NCBI RefSeq assembly: GCF_010730955.1
Contig: NZ_AP022577.1
Span: forward strand, 4,588,001 to 4,652,000
Direction of reading: 5' to 3'
Source: Mycolicibacterium aubagnense
GTDB lineage: Bacteria; Actinomycetota; Actinomycetes; Mycobacteriales; Mycobacteriaceae
DNA length: 64,000 bases
Within the stretch, counting starts at the first letter, position 1. Every line of letters begins with the position of its first letter. The position numbers and the translations under genes are program-made. Below, one piece after another: positions 54,484-62,619 of the stretch. The notes under the pieces were generated by a model. It was not told the origin of the DNA. It saw only the letters and a program-made list of their open reading frames with translations, and ran no database searches.

Positions 54484-54499
54484 TCGAACATTAGTTCGA
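54484..54499 (-). promoter_or_regulatory. LexA (SOS) box over the DUF222/HNH promoter
   Basis: TCGAAC-atta-GTTCGA matches the mycobacterial LexA consensus TCGAAC-N4-GTTCGA at every fixed position. The minus-strand -10 TAATGT (54488-54493) spans its centre. Several 13E12-family genes in M. tuberculosis are DNA-damage induced. Confidence 0.88.
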
Positions 54500-54662
54500 A
54501 CCACCGACAAGTCGCCGTGACGAATGTGCCGCTAGTCACCTACTGTGACCAGCGCAAACAAAGTGACCAAGGTTTTTCAGAGATTGGTGGTCGAGTCTCG
54601 CAACGCCGCCGGGTGGGCCCTGGAGCGCCATGAAGGCTGTCACTATTCGGCCACTCAACGCT

Positions 54663-54693
54663 AACCTACGGTTCCGTAGGTTACGGTACCGTA
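54663..54693. promoter_or_regulatory. tandem palindromic operator upstream of the acyl-ACP desaturase
   Basis: AACCTACGG-tt-CCGTAGGTT (54663-54682) is a perfect 20-bp palindrome. It overlaps a second perfect one, TACGGTACCGTA (54682-54693), so CCGTAGGTT is repeated. The site is 40-70 bp before the desaturase ATG. A TetR-type lipid regulator such as MadR, reported to control mycobacterial desA1/desA2, is a candidate; the MadR consensus cannot be checked here. Confidence 0.65.
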
Positions 54694-54732
54694 GGTTGTG
54701 AACGTGTGACCGACCGTTGGAGGGATTGACCC

Positions 54733-55644
54733 ATGGATACCCAGGCCGCTGTGCTGCACGAACTGGAGCCCGTCGTCGCGCAGAACCTCGACCGGCATTT
54801 GTCGATGTCGCGGGAATGGTTCCCGCACGACTACGTCCCGTGGAGTCGCGGGCGTGATTTCGCGTTCCTCGGCGGCGAGGACTGGCAGCCGGAGGACTCG
54901 CCGCTGGACCCGGTTGCGAAGACGGCTCTGACCGTCAACCTCCTGACCGAGGACAACCTGCCGTCGTATCACCGTGAGATCGCCACCCGCTTCTCGCGTG
55001 ACGGCGCGTGGGGCACCTGGATCGGGCAGTGGACAGCTGAGGAGGGGCGCCACAGCATCGCGCTGCGCGACTACCTCGTCGTCACCCGCGGCGTTGATCC
55101 TGTTGCGCTGGAACGGCTCCGAATGGAGCACACCGTCGCCGGCTACGACGCGGGAGACCGCAGCGCGCTGTCGGTGCTCGCCTATGTGTCATTCCAGGAA
55201 CTGGCCACCCGTGTCTCGCACCGCAACACCGGCAAGGCGTCGGGCTGCCCGCTGGCGGACCAGCTCCTGGCGCGCATCGCGGCCGACGAGAACCTGCACA
55301 TGGTCTTCTACCGCAACCTGATGGCCGCGGCGCTGGACATCGCCCCGGACGACGCGATGGTCGCCATCCGTGACGAGGTCATCAACTTCGCGATGCCGGG
55401 CCAGGGCATGACCGACTTCGCGAAGAATGCGCTCACCATCGCCAAGGCCGGCATCTACGACCTGCGCATCCATCATGACGACGTGCTGGTTCCGGTGCTG
55501 CGCTTCTGGAACATCTTCGACCGCAGCGATTTCGGGCCGGTCGGTGAGCGGGCGCGCGAACAACTGATCGGGTTCCTCGGGATGCTCGACGAGCGGGCGC
55601 GGTTCTACGAGGAGAAGCGCAAGCTGGCTGACGTGGCCGGCTGA
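54733..55644 (+). CDS. acyl-ACP desaturase (DesA-type diiron enzyme)
   Basis: A 303-aa soluble stearoyl-ACP-desaturase-family protein, introducing a double bond into acyl-ACP for mycolate or fatty acid synthesis. Diiron ligands are visible in LLTEDNLPSYHREI, the first EExxH in WTAEEGRHSIALRDYL and the second DExxH in IAADENLHMVFYRN. The size and WFPHDYVPWSRGRDF are typical of mycobacterial DesA2-like proteins. GGAGGG precedes the ATG by about 8 nt. It converges with the FabH-like gene 4 bp downstream; the two may act on the same lipids. Confidence 0.88.
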   Translation: MDTQAAVLHELEPVVAQNLDRHLSMSREWFPHDYVPWSRGRDFAFLGGEDWQPEDSPLDPVAKTALTVNLLTEDNLPSYHREIATRFSRDGAWGTWIGQWTAEEGRHSIALRDYLVVTRGVDPVALERLRMEHTVAGYDAGDRSALSVLAYVSFQELATRVSHRNTGKASGCPLADQLLARIAADENLHMVFYRNLMAAALDIAPDDAMVAIRDEVINFAMPGQGMTDFAKNALTIAKAGIYDLRIHHDDVLVPVLRFWNIFDRSDFGPVGERAREQLIGFLGMLDERARFYEEKRKLADVAG

Positions 55645-55648
55645 GCCG

Positions 55649-56653
55649 CTATCCCGGCAGCCGGATCACCTGGGCGGCGTAGGCCAGGCCCGCGCCGTAG
55701 CCCAGGAGCAGCGCCAGACTGCCGGGTTTGGCCTCGCCGGTGTCCAGCAGGGTGTACATCGCCAGCGGAATCGAGGCGGCCGACGTGTTGCCGGCATCCT
55801 GAATATCTTGGGCGACAACAGTTTCCGGCTTGAGACCCAGCCCCTTGGTGAGCAACTCGTTGATCCGGCCGTTGGCCTGATGGGGGATGAACACCTCGAT
55901 GTCGTCGACCGTCAGGCCGGCGGCCGCAATGGCGCGCTTGCCGACGTCAACCATCTGGAACGCCGCCCAGCGGAAGACGGTCTGGCCTTCCATGCGTAGG
56001 AAAGGCCTTGGGCCAGAAGGGTTCTCAGTGTAGTCGATCCAGCTGAGGTCCTGCACGATGGCGCTGGACTGCTCGCCGTCGCTGCCGGCGACGCTTGGCC
56101 CGATGCCTTGCTCTTCGGTCGGCCCGACCACCACCGCGGCGGCACCGTCGGCGAAGATGAAGGCGTTGCTGCGGTCGGTCATGTCGACGGCATCGGACAG
56201 CTTCTCTGAGCCCACCACGAGGATGCGGCCCGCACTGCCTGCCCGGATCATATCGGCGGCCACGCCCAGTGAGTAGCCGAATCCGGCGCAGCCCGCGGCG
56301 ATGTCGAAGGCTGGAATGCCCTGTGCGCCAATCTCTGTGGCCACCTGCGGTCCGCACGGTGGGGTGTTGCGGAAGTTGGTGCTGGTGGCGACGATGACCG
56401 TGTCGATGTCGGAGCCGGTCAGCTCCGCCGCCGCGCAGGCACGACGACCGGCCTCGCACGCCATCGTGACCGCGGACTCGTCAGGGCCGGCGAACCGGCG
56501 ATTCTTGATTCCGGTCCTGGAGTAGATCCATTCGTCCGACGAATCGATGGTTTCACAGATTTCGTCGTTGGTGACGACGCGACCCGGGCGATAGGCCGCC
56601 ACGCTCAGCAGGCCGACGTTCTGTGCGCCGCTACGCGTATGGATATGTGTCAC
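55649..56653 (-). CDS. beta-ketoacyl-ACP synthase III-like protein (FabH family)
   Basis: A 334-aa thiolase-fold condensing enzyme. Triad: Cys in [16 protein letters not shown], His in [15 protein letters not shown] and Asn in [15 protein letters not shown]. Other landmarks: [18 protein letters not shown] and [11 protein letters not shown]. It condenses an acyl-CoA starter with malonyl-ACP; M. tuberculosis FabH links FAS-I to FAS-II. It is not syntenic with known fabH (Rv0533c), so it may be a paralogue. The GTG start at 56653 follows AGGAA. mrp starts upstream on the same strand (27 bp between). Confidence 0.87.
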   Translation of the reverse strand: MTHIHTRSGAQNVGLLSVAAYRPGRVVTNDEICETIDSSDEWIYSRTGIKNRRFAGPDESAVTMACEAGRRACAAAELTGSDIDTVIVATSTNFRNTPPCGPQVATEIGAQGIPAFDIAAGCAGFGYSLGVAADMIRAGSAGRILVVGSEKLSDAVDMTDRSNAFIFADGAAAVVVGPTEEQGIGPSVAGSDGEQSSAIVQDLSWIDYTENPSGPRPFLRMEGQTVFRWAAFQMVDVGKRAIAAAGLTVDDIEVFIPHQANGRINELLTKGLGLKPETVVAQDIQDAGNTSAASIPLAMYTLLDTGEAKPGSLALLLGYGAGLAYAAQVIRLPG

Positions 56654-56680
56654 TTGTTGATTCCTGTCGGACGGAGGGGG

Positions 56681-57814
56681 TCAGCGCCCAGCCGGGTCGA
56701 GCCCGAGCGACATGCCGGCCAGTCCGCGCTTGCGACTGGACAGTTTGTCGGCAATGCCGCGCAGCGCGGCGCCGGCGGCGGTGTCCGGACTGGACAGCAC
56801 CAGGGGCACGCCGGTGTCGCCGGCGCTCACCAGCTGCGGGTCCAGCGGGACCTGGCCCAGCAGCGGAACCTCGGCACCGACTGTGCGCGTGAGGCTTTCG
56901 GCAACTTGTGCGCCACCGCCCTCGCCGAACAGCTGCATCGTGGTGCCGTCGGGCAGGGTGAGTCCGGACATGTTCTCGACCACGCCGACGATGCGCTGAC
57001 GGGTCTGCACCGCAATCGCTCCGGCGCGCTCGGCGACCTCGGCGGCGGCCATCTGCGGAGTGGTGACCACGAGAATCTCGGCGCCGGGGATCAACTGCGC
57101 CACCGAGATGGCGATGTCGCCGGTGCCGGGCGGCAGGTCGAGCAGCAGCACGTCGAGGTCGCCCCAGTACACGTCGGCCAAGAACTGCTGCAACGCCCGG
57201 TGCAGCATGGGCCCGCGCCACACCACGGGGGTGTTGCCCTGGGTGAACATCGCGATGGAGATGACCTTCACATCGTGCGAAACCGGCGGCAGGATCATCG
57301 AATCCACCTGGGTGGGGCGATCCTGCACGCCCATCATCCGGGGCACCGAGTGTCCATAGATGTCGGCGTCGAGCAGGCCGACCGACAGGCCCTTGGCAGC
57401 CAGTGCGGCCGCCAGGTTTACCGTCACGCTGGACTTGCCGACGCCGCCCTTGCCGGACGCCACCGCGTACACCCGGGTCAGCGAACCCGGCTGGGCGAAG
57501 GGGATGACCGGTTCCTTGGAGTCACCGCGCAGCTGCTTGCGCAGTTCGGCGCGCTGCTCGTCGTTCATCACGTCGAGGGTGACCTTGACCGCGCCGGTGC
57601 CCGGCACGTCGGTGACGGCCGCGGTGACCCGATCGGTGATCTCGGTCTTCTTGGGGCAGGCCGACGTGGTCAGGTAGATCTCGACGTGCACGGCGCCATC
57701 GGACTCGACCGTGACATCCTTGACCATCCCGACCTCGGTGATCGGACGGCGCAATTCAGGGTCGACAACTTTGCCCAGTGCGGCACGCACGGCGGCATTC
57801 AGCTCAGCAGACAT
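56681..57814 (-). CDS. mrp: Mrp/NBP35-family ATP-binding protein (Fe-S carrier)
   Basis: A 377-aa protein: MIP18/DUF59 domain (~1-95; VDPELRRPITEVGMVKDV), then a deviant P-loop ATPase (YAVASGKGGVGKSSVTVNLA, LLDADIYGHSVPRMM, DVLLLDLPPGTGD). Mrp proteins carry or insert Fe-S clusters. The usual cluster CxxC (after ENMS) is absent: here it reads ENMSGLTLPDGTTMQLFGEGG. In my recollection Rv1229c also lacks it. A TAGACT -10 (minus strand, 57823-57828) 8 nt upstream suggests a leaderless mRNA. The FabH-like gene follows. Confidence 0.9.
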   Translation of the reverse strand: MSAELNAAVRAALGKVVDPELRRPITEVGMVKDVTVESDGAVHVEIYLTTSACPKKTEITDRVTAAVTDVPGTGAVKVTLDVMNDEQRAELRKQLRGDSKEPVIPFAQPGSLTRVYAVASGKGGVGKSSVTVNLAAALAAKGLSVGLLDADIYGHSVPRMMGVQDRPTQVDSMILPPVSHDVKVISIAMFTQGNTPVVWRGPMLHRALQQFLADVYWGDLDVLLLDLPPGTGDIAISVAQLIPGAEILVVTTPQMAAAEVAERAGAIAVQTRQRIVGVVENMSGLTLPDGTTMQLFGEGGGAQVAESLTRTVGAEVPLLGQVPLDPQLVSAGDTGVPLVLSSPDTAAGAALRGIADKLSSRKRGLAGMSLGLDPAGR

Positions 57815-57822
57815 TAGCCGCG

Positions 57823-57828
57823 AGTCTA
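57823..57828 (-). promoter_or_regulatory. mrp -10 element (leaderless)
   Basis: Minus-strand TAGACT ends 8 nt before ATG 57814. Confidence 0.4.
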
Positions 57829-57857
57829 TGCCTGCCGGTCAGCACACCGGCAGTTGG

Positions 57858-59375
57858 TCACTGTAGGCCCGGGAAGGCTGGTCCCGGCGGCGGTCCGGGA
57901 TCCGCGGGTGCGGCGGCGGGGCCGGGTGCCGCAGGGACCGCAGCGGGTGCAACGGCGGGGCCGGGAGCCGCTCCGACCGGGCCGGCGGCCGGGGTGCCCA
58001 CACCCACGGCGGTCACCGGAATGGGTCCCCCGAAGGCGGGAGCCGGGGCCGGCGCCACGGGTGCCGGCGGCGGCGCGAGGGGAGCCTGCGGCAGCAGGAA
58101 CGGTGGCAGATTGAACGGGTTCGGCGGCTGCTGCGCGTCCAGCGCCGGGGCGTCCGCAGCGGGAATGGGCGCCGCGCTCGGGGCAGGTCCGCCTTGCAGG
58201 CAGAACACCGCGCAGTTCTGTTTCGGCTCCGCCGGGCCAGGCAACGGACCCATGCGTCCCATCTGCAGCGCGGGCGTCAACGCCAAGGGATCGTCGGACG
58301 GCAGTCCCATCGCGTTGATGGGCAGGCCCGGCCCGAGCCCCTCGGGGTTGTCGAGGTGCTGGTCGCCGATGGCGGGCGGCGGGCCGACGATCGGCGGCAG
58401 ATCGACCGGTGCGATACCGGTGACGTAAGCCTTCGCCCAACCGAGCACGTTCTGGGCGTAGGGCATCGAGTTGTTGTAGCGCAGGATGGCGGTCAGCACC
58501 TGGGACGGATCACGCAGGTTCAGTCCGCCACTGCACAGGTAGCGCGCCGCGGCGAGGGCAGCGTCGTAGACGTTCTGGACGTCGGGCTTGCCGTCGCCGA
58601 TGGCGTCCGCGGCATACCGGGCCCAGGTGCCGGGCAGGAACTGCATGGGGCCCAGTGCGCGGGCGTAGGTCACCCGTCCGGCCGCGATGGTCTGCACAAT
58701 GACCTCGTTCCCGGCCAGCGTGCCGTCCAGAACAGGTCCGAGGATCGGGGTGAGCGCGGTGCCACGCGCATCCGTGGCGCCACTGTTGGCGTGTCCGGAT
58801 TCGATGCGTCCGATACCGGCGAGCAGGTTCCAGCTGATGCCGCAGCCCGGGGCGTTGGTTGCCATGATCTTCTCGGCGGTGCGGTAGGCGTTGAGCACGA
58901 TCGGCGGAATCCGCAGCCCGCCGGGCGCCATCACCAGCGAGGCCGGCGGCGGCGACAGGGTCGTGGTCGGGTCCATATGCAGGGCGCGCGGAACTTGATC
59001 GGACGCCACCACCGTCATACCGGCCCGGTTGCGGGGGCCGGGGGTGGTGGGTGTGACGGCCGCCAGTGGCGTGACACCCGCGGTGGCGCTGTTGTGCGCT
59101 GTTGTTTGCCGAGTCGGCGCGGAACCGCCGACGGCGAGCATCAGAACGAGCGGCGCGACGACCGCGACGCCGGCCAGTGGGCGGCGCATTGCCCGGGCGA
59201 TCCGGCGGCGGCGGCCGGGGACGGCTTCGTCAGCCGGAGCAGCTTCGTGGCCGACCGCGGCGTCGTAGTCCTCGACAGGGTCGGCTACCAGCGCGGAGTC
59301 ACCGAAAAGTGCGTGCGAGTCAGTGGTAGGCGCAGCGTCGTCCGCGGAATCAGCGGTGTCGCCCCCGATAAGCAC
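57858..59375 (-). CDS. lytic murein transglycosylase (Rv1230c-like)
   Basis: A 505-aa envelope protein. Residues ~60-90 (MRRPLAGVAVVAPLVLMLAVGG) are a signal-anchor. The catalytic domain (~155-335) is SLT_2/MltB-like: WNLLAGIGRIESGHANSG with catalytic Glu in RIESGH, RALGPMQFLPGTWARYA, and ILRYNNSMPYAQNVLGWAKAY. It cleaves the MurNAc-GlcNAc bond of peptidoglycan to anhydro products. The C-terminal ~130 residues are Pro/Ala-rich. GTG 59375 lies 6 nt after TAGGAT (minus strand, 59382-59387), so it is leaderless. Confidence 0.88.
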   Translation of the reverse strand: MLIGGDTADSADDAAPTTDSHALFGDSALVADPVEDYDAAVGHEAAPADEAVPGRRRRIARAMRRPLAGVAVVAPLVLMLAVGGSAPTRQTTAHNSATAGVTPLAAVTPTTPGPRNRAGMTVVASDQVPRALHMDPTTTLSPPPASLVMAPGGLRIPPIVLNAYRTAEKIMATNAPGCGISWNLLAGIGRIESGHANSGATDARGTALTPILGPVLDGTLAGNEVIVQTIAAGRVTYARALGPMQFLPGTWARYAADAIGDGKPDVQNVYDAALAAARYLCSGGLNLRDPSQVLTAILRYNNSMPYAQNVLGWAKAYVTGIAPVDLPPIVGPPPAIGDQHLDNPEGLGPGLPINAMGLPSDDPLALTPALQMGRMGPLPGPAEPKQNCAVFCLQGGPAPSAAPIPAADAPALDAQQPPNPFNLPPFLLPQAPLAPPPAPVAPAPAPAFGGPIPVTAVGVGTPAAGPVGAAPGPAVAPAAVPAAPGPAAAPADPGPPPGPAFPGLQ

Positions 59376-59381
59376 TAAGCC

Positions 59382-59387
59382 ATCCTA
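59382..59387 (-). promoter_or_regulatory. lytic transglycosylase -10 element (leaderless)
   Basis: Minus-strand TAGGAT ends 6 nt before GTG 59375. Confidence 0.45.
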
Positions 59388-59445
59388 TGGAAGTGGAATA
59401 CCGGAGTGACCCCGGTGACATGTGTTGTGATCCAAGTCACCATAC

Positions 59446-60078
59446 CTACTCTGCGGGCGGTTGGCGTAGCAATGTTTCCGCAGAATGGAAACTCTCATCG
59501 ACGGCTGTGGCGGGGCCGGCCGCGGAGTCGCCGAAAGTCTCGTTTTCCTCGGCCGGCGGACGTGACTTTCCGGTCTTGCGTTTGCCGGATCCGCCCTTGC
59601 CGCCGTTCTGCTGAGCGATCAGCGTCCGCAACTCGTCGAGTTCACGGCGGAGGTAGTCACGGGTGGCCACCTCGCCGACGGCCAACCGCAACGCAGCCAG
59701 CTCGCGGGCCAGGAATTCGGTGTCGGCTTTGGTCTGCGCCGCGCGCCGGCGGTCCTCTTCGAGCGCCACCCGGTCCCGGTTTTCCTGGCGGTTCTGGGCC
59801 AGCAAAATCAGGGGCGCCGCGTATGCGGCCTGTGTCGAGAACGCCAGGTTCAGCAGGATGAACGGGTACGGGTCGAACTGCAGGCTGATGGCGATCAGGT
59901 TGAAGGCGATCCAGATGATCACGATGACCGTCTGGATGAGCAGATATTTGCCCGTGCCCAGGAATCGGGCGATCCCCTCACTGAACTGACCGACCGCCTC
60001 GACGTCCACGCGCGGGGTCAGCCGGAAGCGGGACGTGCGCGGGATGTCCAGGCGCTGTCGTGCCGAAGGCTCGCTCAC
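59446..60078 (-). CDS. DUF1003 membrane protein (Rv1231c-like)
   Basis: A 210-aa protein with DUF1003: an N-terminal amphipathic part (GIARFLGTGKYLLIQTVIVIIWIAFNLI), two membrane helices (second FILLNLAFSTQAAYAAPLILLAQN, ~75-98), then the charged NRQENRDRVALEEDRRRA helix and a coiled coil (FLARELAALRLAV, RDYLRRELDELRTLI). The C-terminal tail is Lys/Gly-rich. Function unknown; members are often near Mg transport genes. It overlaps the MgtE-N gene by 4 bp. Confidence 0.85.
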   Translation of the reverse strand: MSEPSARQRLDIPRTSRFRLTPRVDVEAVGQFSEGIARFLGTGKYLLIQTVIVIIWIAFNLIAISLQFDPYPFILLNLAFSTQAAYAAPLILLAQNRQENRDRVALEEDRRRAAQTKADTEFLARELAALRLAVGEVATRDYLRRELDELRTLIAQQNGGKGGSGKRKTGKSRPPAEENETFGDSAAGPATAVDESFHSAETLLRQPPAE

Positions 60079-61388
60079 CGGCCTGCTCCCGAGATGTTGT
60101 CGGTGATGGCCTGGATCGAGCCGGGCCCTGGTTCGTCGGCGCTGCGCCAGCCGGCGGGCAGCAGGTGGTCGAGCAGGTCGTCGACGGTGACGGCGCCCAG
60201 CAGATGATTCTCGTCGTCGATCACGGGCGCGGACACCAGGTTGTAGGCGGCGAAGTATCGCGTCACCTCGGCCAGCGAGCTGGTTGGGGACAGCACCGGC
60301 AGATCGGTGTCGAGGATGCCGCCGACTTGGGTGGCCGGCGGTTCGCGCAGCAGCCGCTGGGTATGCACGACGCCCAGATAGCGTCCGGTCGGCGTCGCGG
60401 TCGGCGGCCGGGCCACGAACGTCATGGACGCCAGCGCCGAGGTCAACTCGGGGTCGCGGACGCGGGCGAGCGCCTCGGCGACGGTGGTGTCTGGGGTCAG
60501 GACGACGGGCTCGGGCGTCATCAGACCACCGGCGGTGTCAGGGGAGTGCTGCAGCAGGCGGCGCACCGGCTCGGCGTCGTCGGGGTCCATCCGGTCCAGC
60601 AGCACGGCGGCGCGGGTGGCGTCGAGCTCGCCGAGCAGGTCGGCGGCGTCGTCGGGGTCCATCTCTTCCAGCACGTCCGCGGCGCGCTCGGTGCCCAGCT
60701 GGTTGAGCAGTTCGGCCTGCTCGGGTTCGGAGAGCTCCTGCAGGATGTCGGCCAGCCGCTCGTCGTCGAGAGCCCTGACCACTTCGTGACGGCGTTTGGC
60801 CGGCAGGTCGCGTAGCGCGTCGGCGACCTCCACGGGACGCTGGCCGTCGAACTGCTCCAGCAACTGGGCCACGCCCTGACCGGGCAGCGCGAGCGCCGAC
60901 GGCGTCAGTCCGATGACGTTCTGCCAGTCCACCACGTGCACCGTGGTGCGCCGGCCCAGTCGGCGGTGACGCACCGCGACGCGGGTGACCAACCAGTCGC
61001 GCGACCGGGTCTGCTCGATGGCGAGGTCGACCACGACGACGTCGAGGCCGGCGAGCTGTTCGAGCTCCGGATCCTTGACGCGGACGCGAGTATCCAAGAT
61101 CTGCCCGAGGACCAGAGCCTCGCCGGGGCGCTGCTCGAACCGGCGCAGCGAGATGGTCGCTCCCGTGAGGGTGATGGAGTTGTGCTCGATGGAGGTCACC
61201 CGCAGGATCGGGACGAATATTCTGCGGCGCGTGGTCAGTTCCACGACGAGGCCGAGCACCCGCGGTTGCTGGCGGACGACGCCCATGCTCACGACCACGT
61301 CGCGCACCCGGCCGACTGATTCCCCGTCGGGACCCAGCACGACCAATCCAGCGAGTCGAGCCACGTAGACCCTGTTGACCGCCACCAT
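60075..61388 (-). CDS. MgtE intracellular-domain/CBS protein (Rv1232c-like)
   Basis: A 437-aa cytoplasmic protein. A PRC-barrel-like N terminus (RLAGLVVLGPDGESVGRVRDV, ~10-100) is followed by MgtE N-domain repeats (AVEVADAL-type: RHEVVRALDDERLADILQELSEPEQAELLNQLGTERAADVLEEMDPDDAADLLGELD) and a CBS pair (TPEPVVLTPDTTVAEALARV, PVLSPTSSLAEVTRYFAAYN). It lacks MgtE membrane helices, so it is probably a regulator, not a channel. ATG 61388 is 7 nt after TACCCT (minus strand). It overlaps the DUF1003 gene and faces the CoA-ester lyase gene. Confidence 0.88.
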   Translation of the reverse strand: MVAVNRVYVARLAGLVVLGPDGESVGRVRDVVVSMGVVRQQPRVLGLVVELTTRRRIFVPILRVTSIEHNSITLTGATISLRRFEQRPGEALVLGQILDTRVRVKDPELEQLAGLDVVVVDLAIEQTRSRDWLVTRVAVRHRRLGRRTTVHVVDWQNVIGLTPSALALPGQGVAQLLEQFDGQRPVEVADALRDLPAKRRHEVVRALDDERLADILQELSEPEQAELLNQLGTERAADVLEEMDPDDAADLLGELDATRAAVLLDRMDPDDAEPVRRLLQHSPDTAGGLMTPEPVVLTPDTTVAEALARVRDPELTSALASMTFVARPPTATPTGRYLGVVHTQRLLREPPATQVGGILDTDLPVLSPTSSLAEVTRYFAAYNLVSAPVIDDENHLLGAVTVDDLLDHLLPAGWRSADEPGPGSIQAITDNISGAGR

Positions 61389-61413
61389 GCACCACAGGGT
61401 AGAGAGTGGGGTT

Positions 61414-62379
61414 GTGGAGAACGTGTATCGGCCCCGCCGTACCTGCCTTTCTGTTCCGGGCAGCAGCGACAAGATGATCGCCAAGGCCAAGACCTTGCCG
61501 GCCGATCAGGTGTTCCTCGACCTCGAGGACGCGGTCGCAGCCGACGCGAAGGCCGCGGCGCGCACCCGGGTGGCGCAGGCGTTGTGCGAGCCGGGGTGGG
61601 CGGGCCAGCTGCGCGGACTCCGGGTCAACGACTGGACCACCCCGTGGACGTACGCCGACGTGATCGAGGTGGTCACCGCGGTCGCGCGCGGGGGCGGCGA
61701 GCTTGATGTCATCGTGCTGCCGAAGGTCAGCGATGTCTCGCACGTGCAGGCGCTCGATCTGCTGCTGACCCAGCTCGAGCGCACGCATGGGCTGCCCGTC
61801 GGCGGCATCGGCATCGAGGCCCAGATCGAAGACGCCAAGGGGCTGACCAACGCCAACTCCATCGCCGGTGGCCCACGGGTGCAGGCGCTGATCTTCGGGC
61901 CCGGCGATCTGATGGCCAGCCTGAACATGCGCACCCTGGTCGTCGGGGAGCAGCCCGTCGGCTACGGCGTCGGCGACGCTTATCACCACGTGCTGATGAC
62001 GATTCTGGTGGCGGCGCGGGCGCACGGCATCAATGCGATCGACGGCCCGTATTTCAAGGTGAAGGACACCGAGGCGTTCACCCGGGTCGCCGGGCAGACC
62101 GCGGCGCTGGGATACGACGGGAAGTGGGTGCTGCACCCCGACCAGATCGCCGCCGGAAACGAGATCTTCAGTCCGCGCCAGGCCGACTACGACCATGCCG
62201 AGCTGATCCTCGAGGCCTACGAATGGCACACCTCGCAGGCCGGTGGTGCCCGCGGTGCGGTGCTGCTCGGCGACGAGATGATCGACGAGGCCAGCCGCAA
62301 GATGGCGCTCGTGATCGCGGGCAAGGGACGTGCCGCCGGGATGACGCGCACCGGCGCGCGGTTCAGCCCGCCGGCGTGA
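61414..62379 (+). CDS. HpcH/HpaI-family CoA-ester lyase (CitE-like)
   Basis: A 321-aa TIM-barrel enzyme related to CitE and malyl/citramalyl-CoA lyases. Seen: RRTCLSVPGSSDKMIAKAK, VFLDLEDAVAADAKAAAR (acid residues binding Mg), LDVIVLPKVSDVSHVQAL, IGIEAQIEDAKGLTN (Glu) and FGPGDLMASLNM, DGPYFKVKD, GKWVLHPDQI. It should cleave or form a 3-hydroxy-dicarboxyl-CoA. GTG 61414 is preferred over the upstream TTG at 61375 because a purine-rich tract precedes it and the family starts at RRTCLSVPGSS. The conserved M. tuberculosis block lacks this gene in my recollection. Confidence 0.85.
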   Translation: MENVYRPRRTCLSVPGSSDKMIAKAKTLPADQVFLDLEDAVAADAKAAARTRVAQALCEPGWAGQLRGLRVNDWTTPWTYADVIEVVTAVARGGGELDVIVLPKVSDVSHVQALDLLLTQLERTHGLPVGGIGIEAQIEDAKGLTNANSIAGGPRVQALIFGPGDLMASLNMRTLVVGEQPVGYGVGDAYHHVLMTILVAARAHGINAIDGPYFKVKDTEAFTRVAGQTAALGYDGKWVLHPDQIAAGNEIFSPRQADYDHAELILEAYEWHTSQAGGARGAVLLGDEMIDEASRKMALVIAGKGRAAGMTRTGARFSPPA

Positions 62380-62388
62380 GCGGGTCGG

Positions 62389-62619
62389 CTACGCGCCGAG
62401 AACCAGCACCACCAGGAACAGGTTGAGCAGGAACGCCAGGGCGCCGCACACGATGCCGCTCAGCGCCAGAGCGCGGCCTCGCGTGCCACTGCCGGGGATC
62501 CGTTCGTAGGCGACCACGCCGAGTCCCACGCCGATGAGCGCCACGGGACCCAACACCACACCGGCCAGTGCGCACACGACCGAGCCGACCGCCAGTCGAT
62601 TGACCCGTGCGCCGATCAC
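62389..62619 (-). CDS. 76-aa DUF4190 membrane protein
   Basis: A short two-helix membrane protein, LAVGSVVCALAGVVLGPVAL and LALSGIVCGALAFLLNLFLV, around the RIPGSGTRGRA loop. GTG (62617-62619) overlaps the stop of the upstream DUF4190 gene as GTGA, so it is translationally coupled. The two may be paralogues of one fold. It is easily missed because its frame extends far upstream inside the neighbour. Function unknown. Confidence 0.72.
   Translation of the reverse strand: MIGARVNRLAVGSVVCALAGVVLGPVALIGVGLGVVAYERIPGSGTRGRALALSGIVCGALAFLLNLFLVVLVLGA

Noticed and set aside
60538..62229. 563-codon minus-strand frame over the CoA-ester lyase and MgtE-N genes
   Set aside because: It is rich in Arg and Pro, overlaps two well-supported genes and has no domain pattern.
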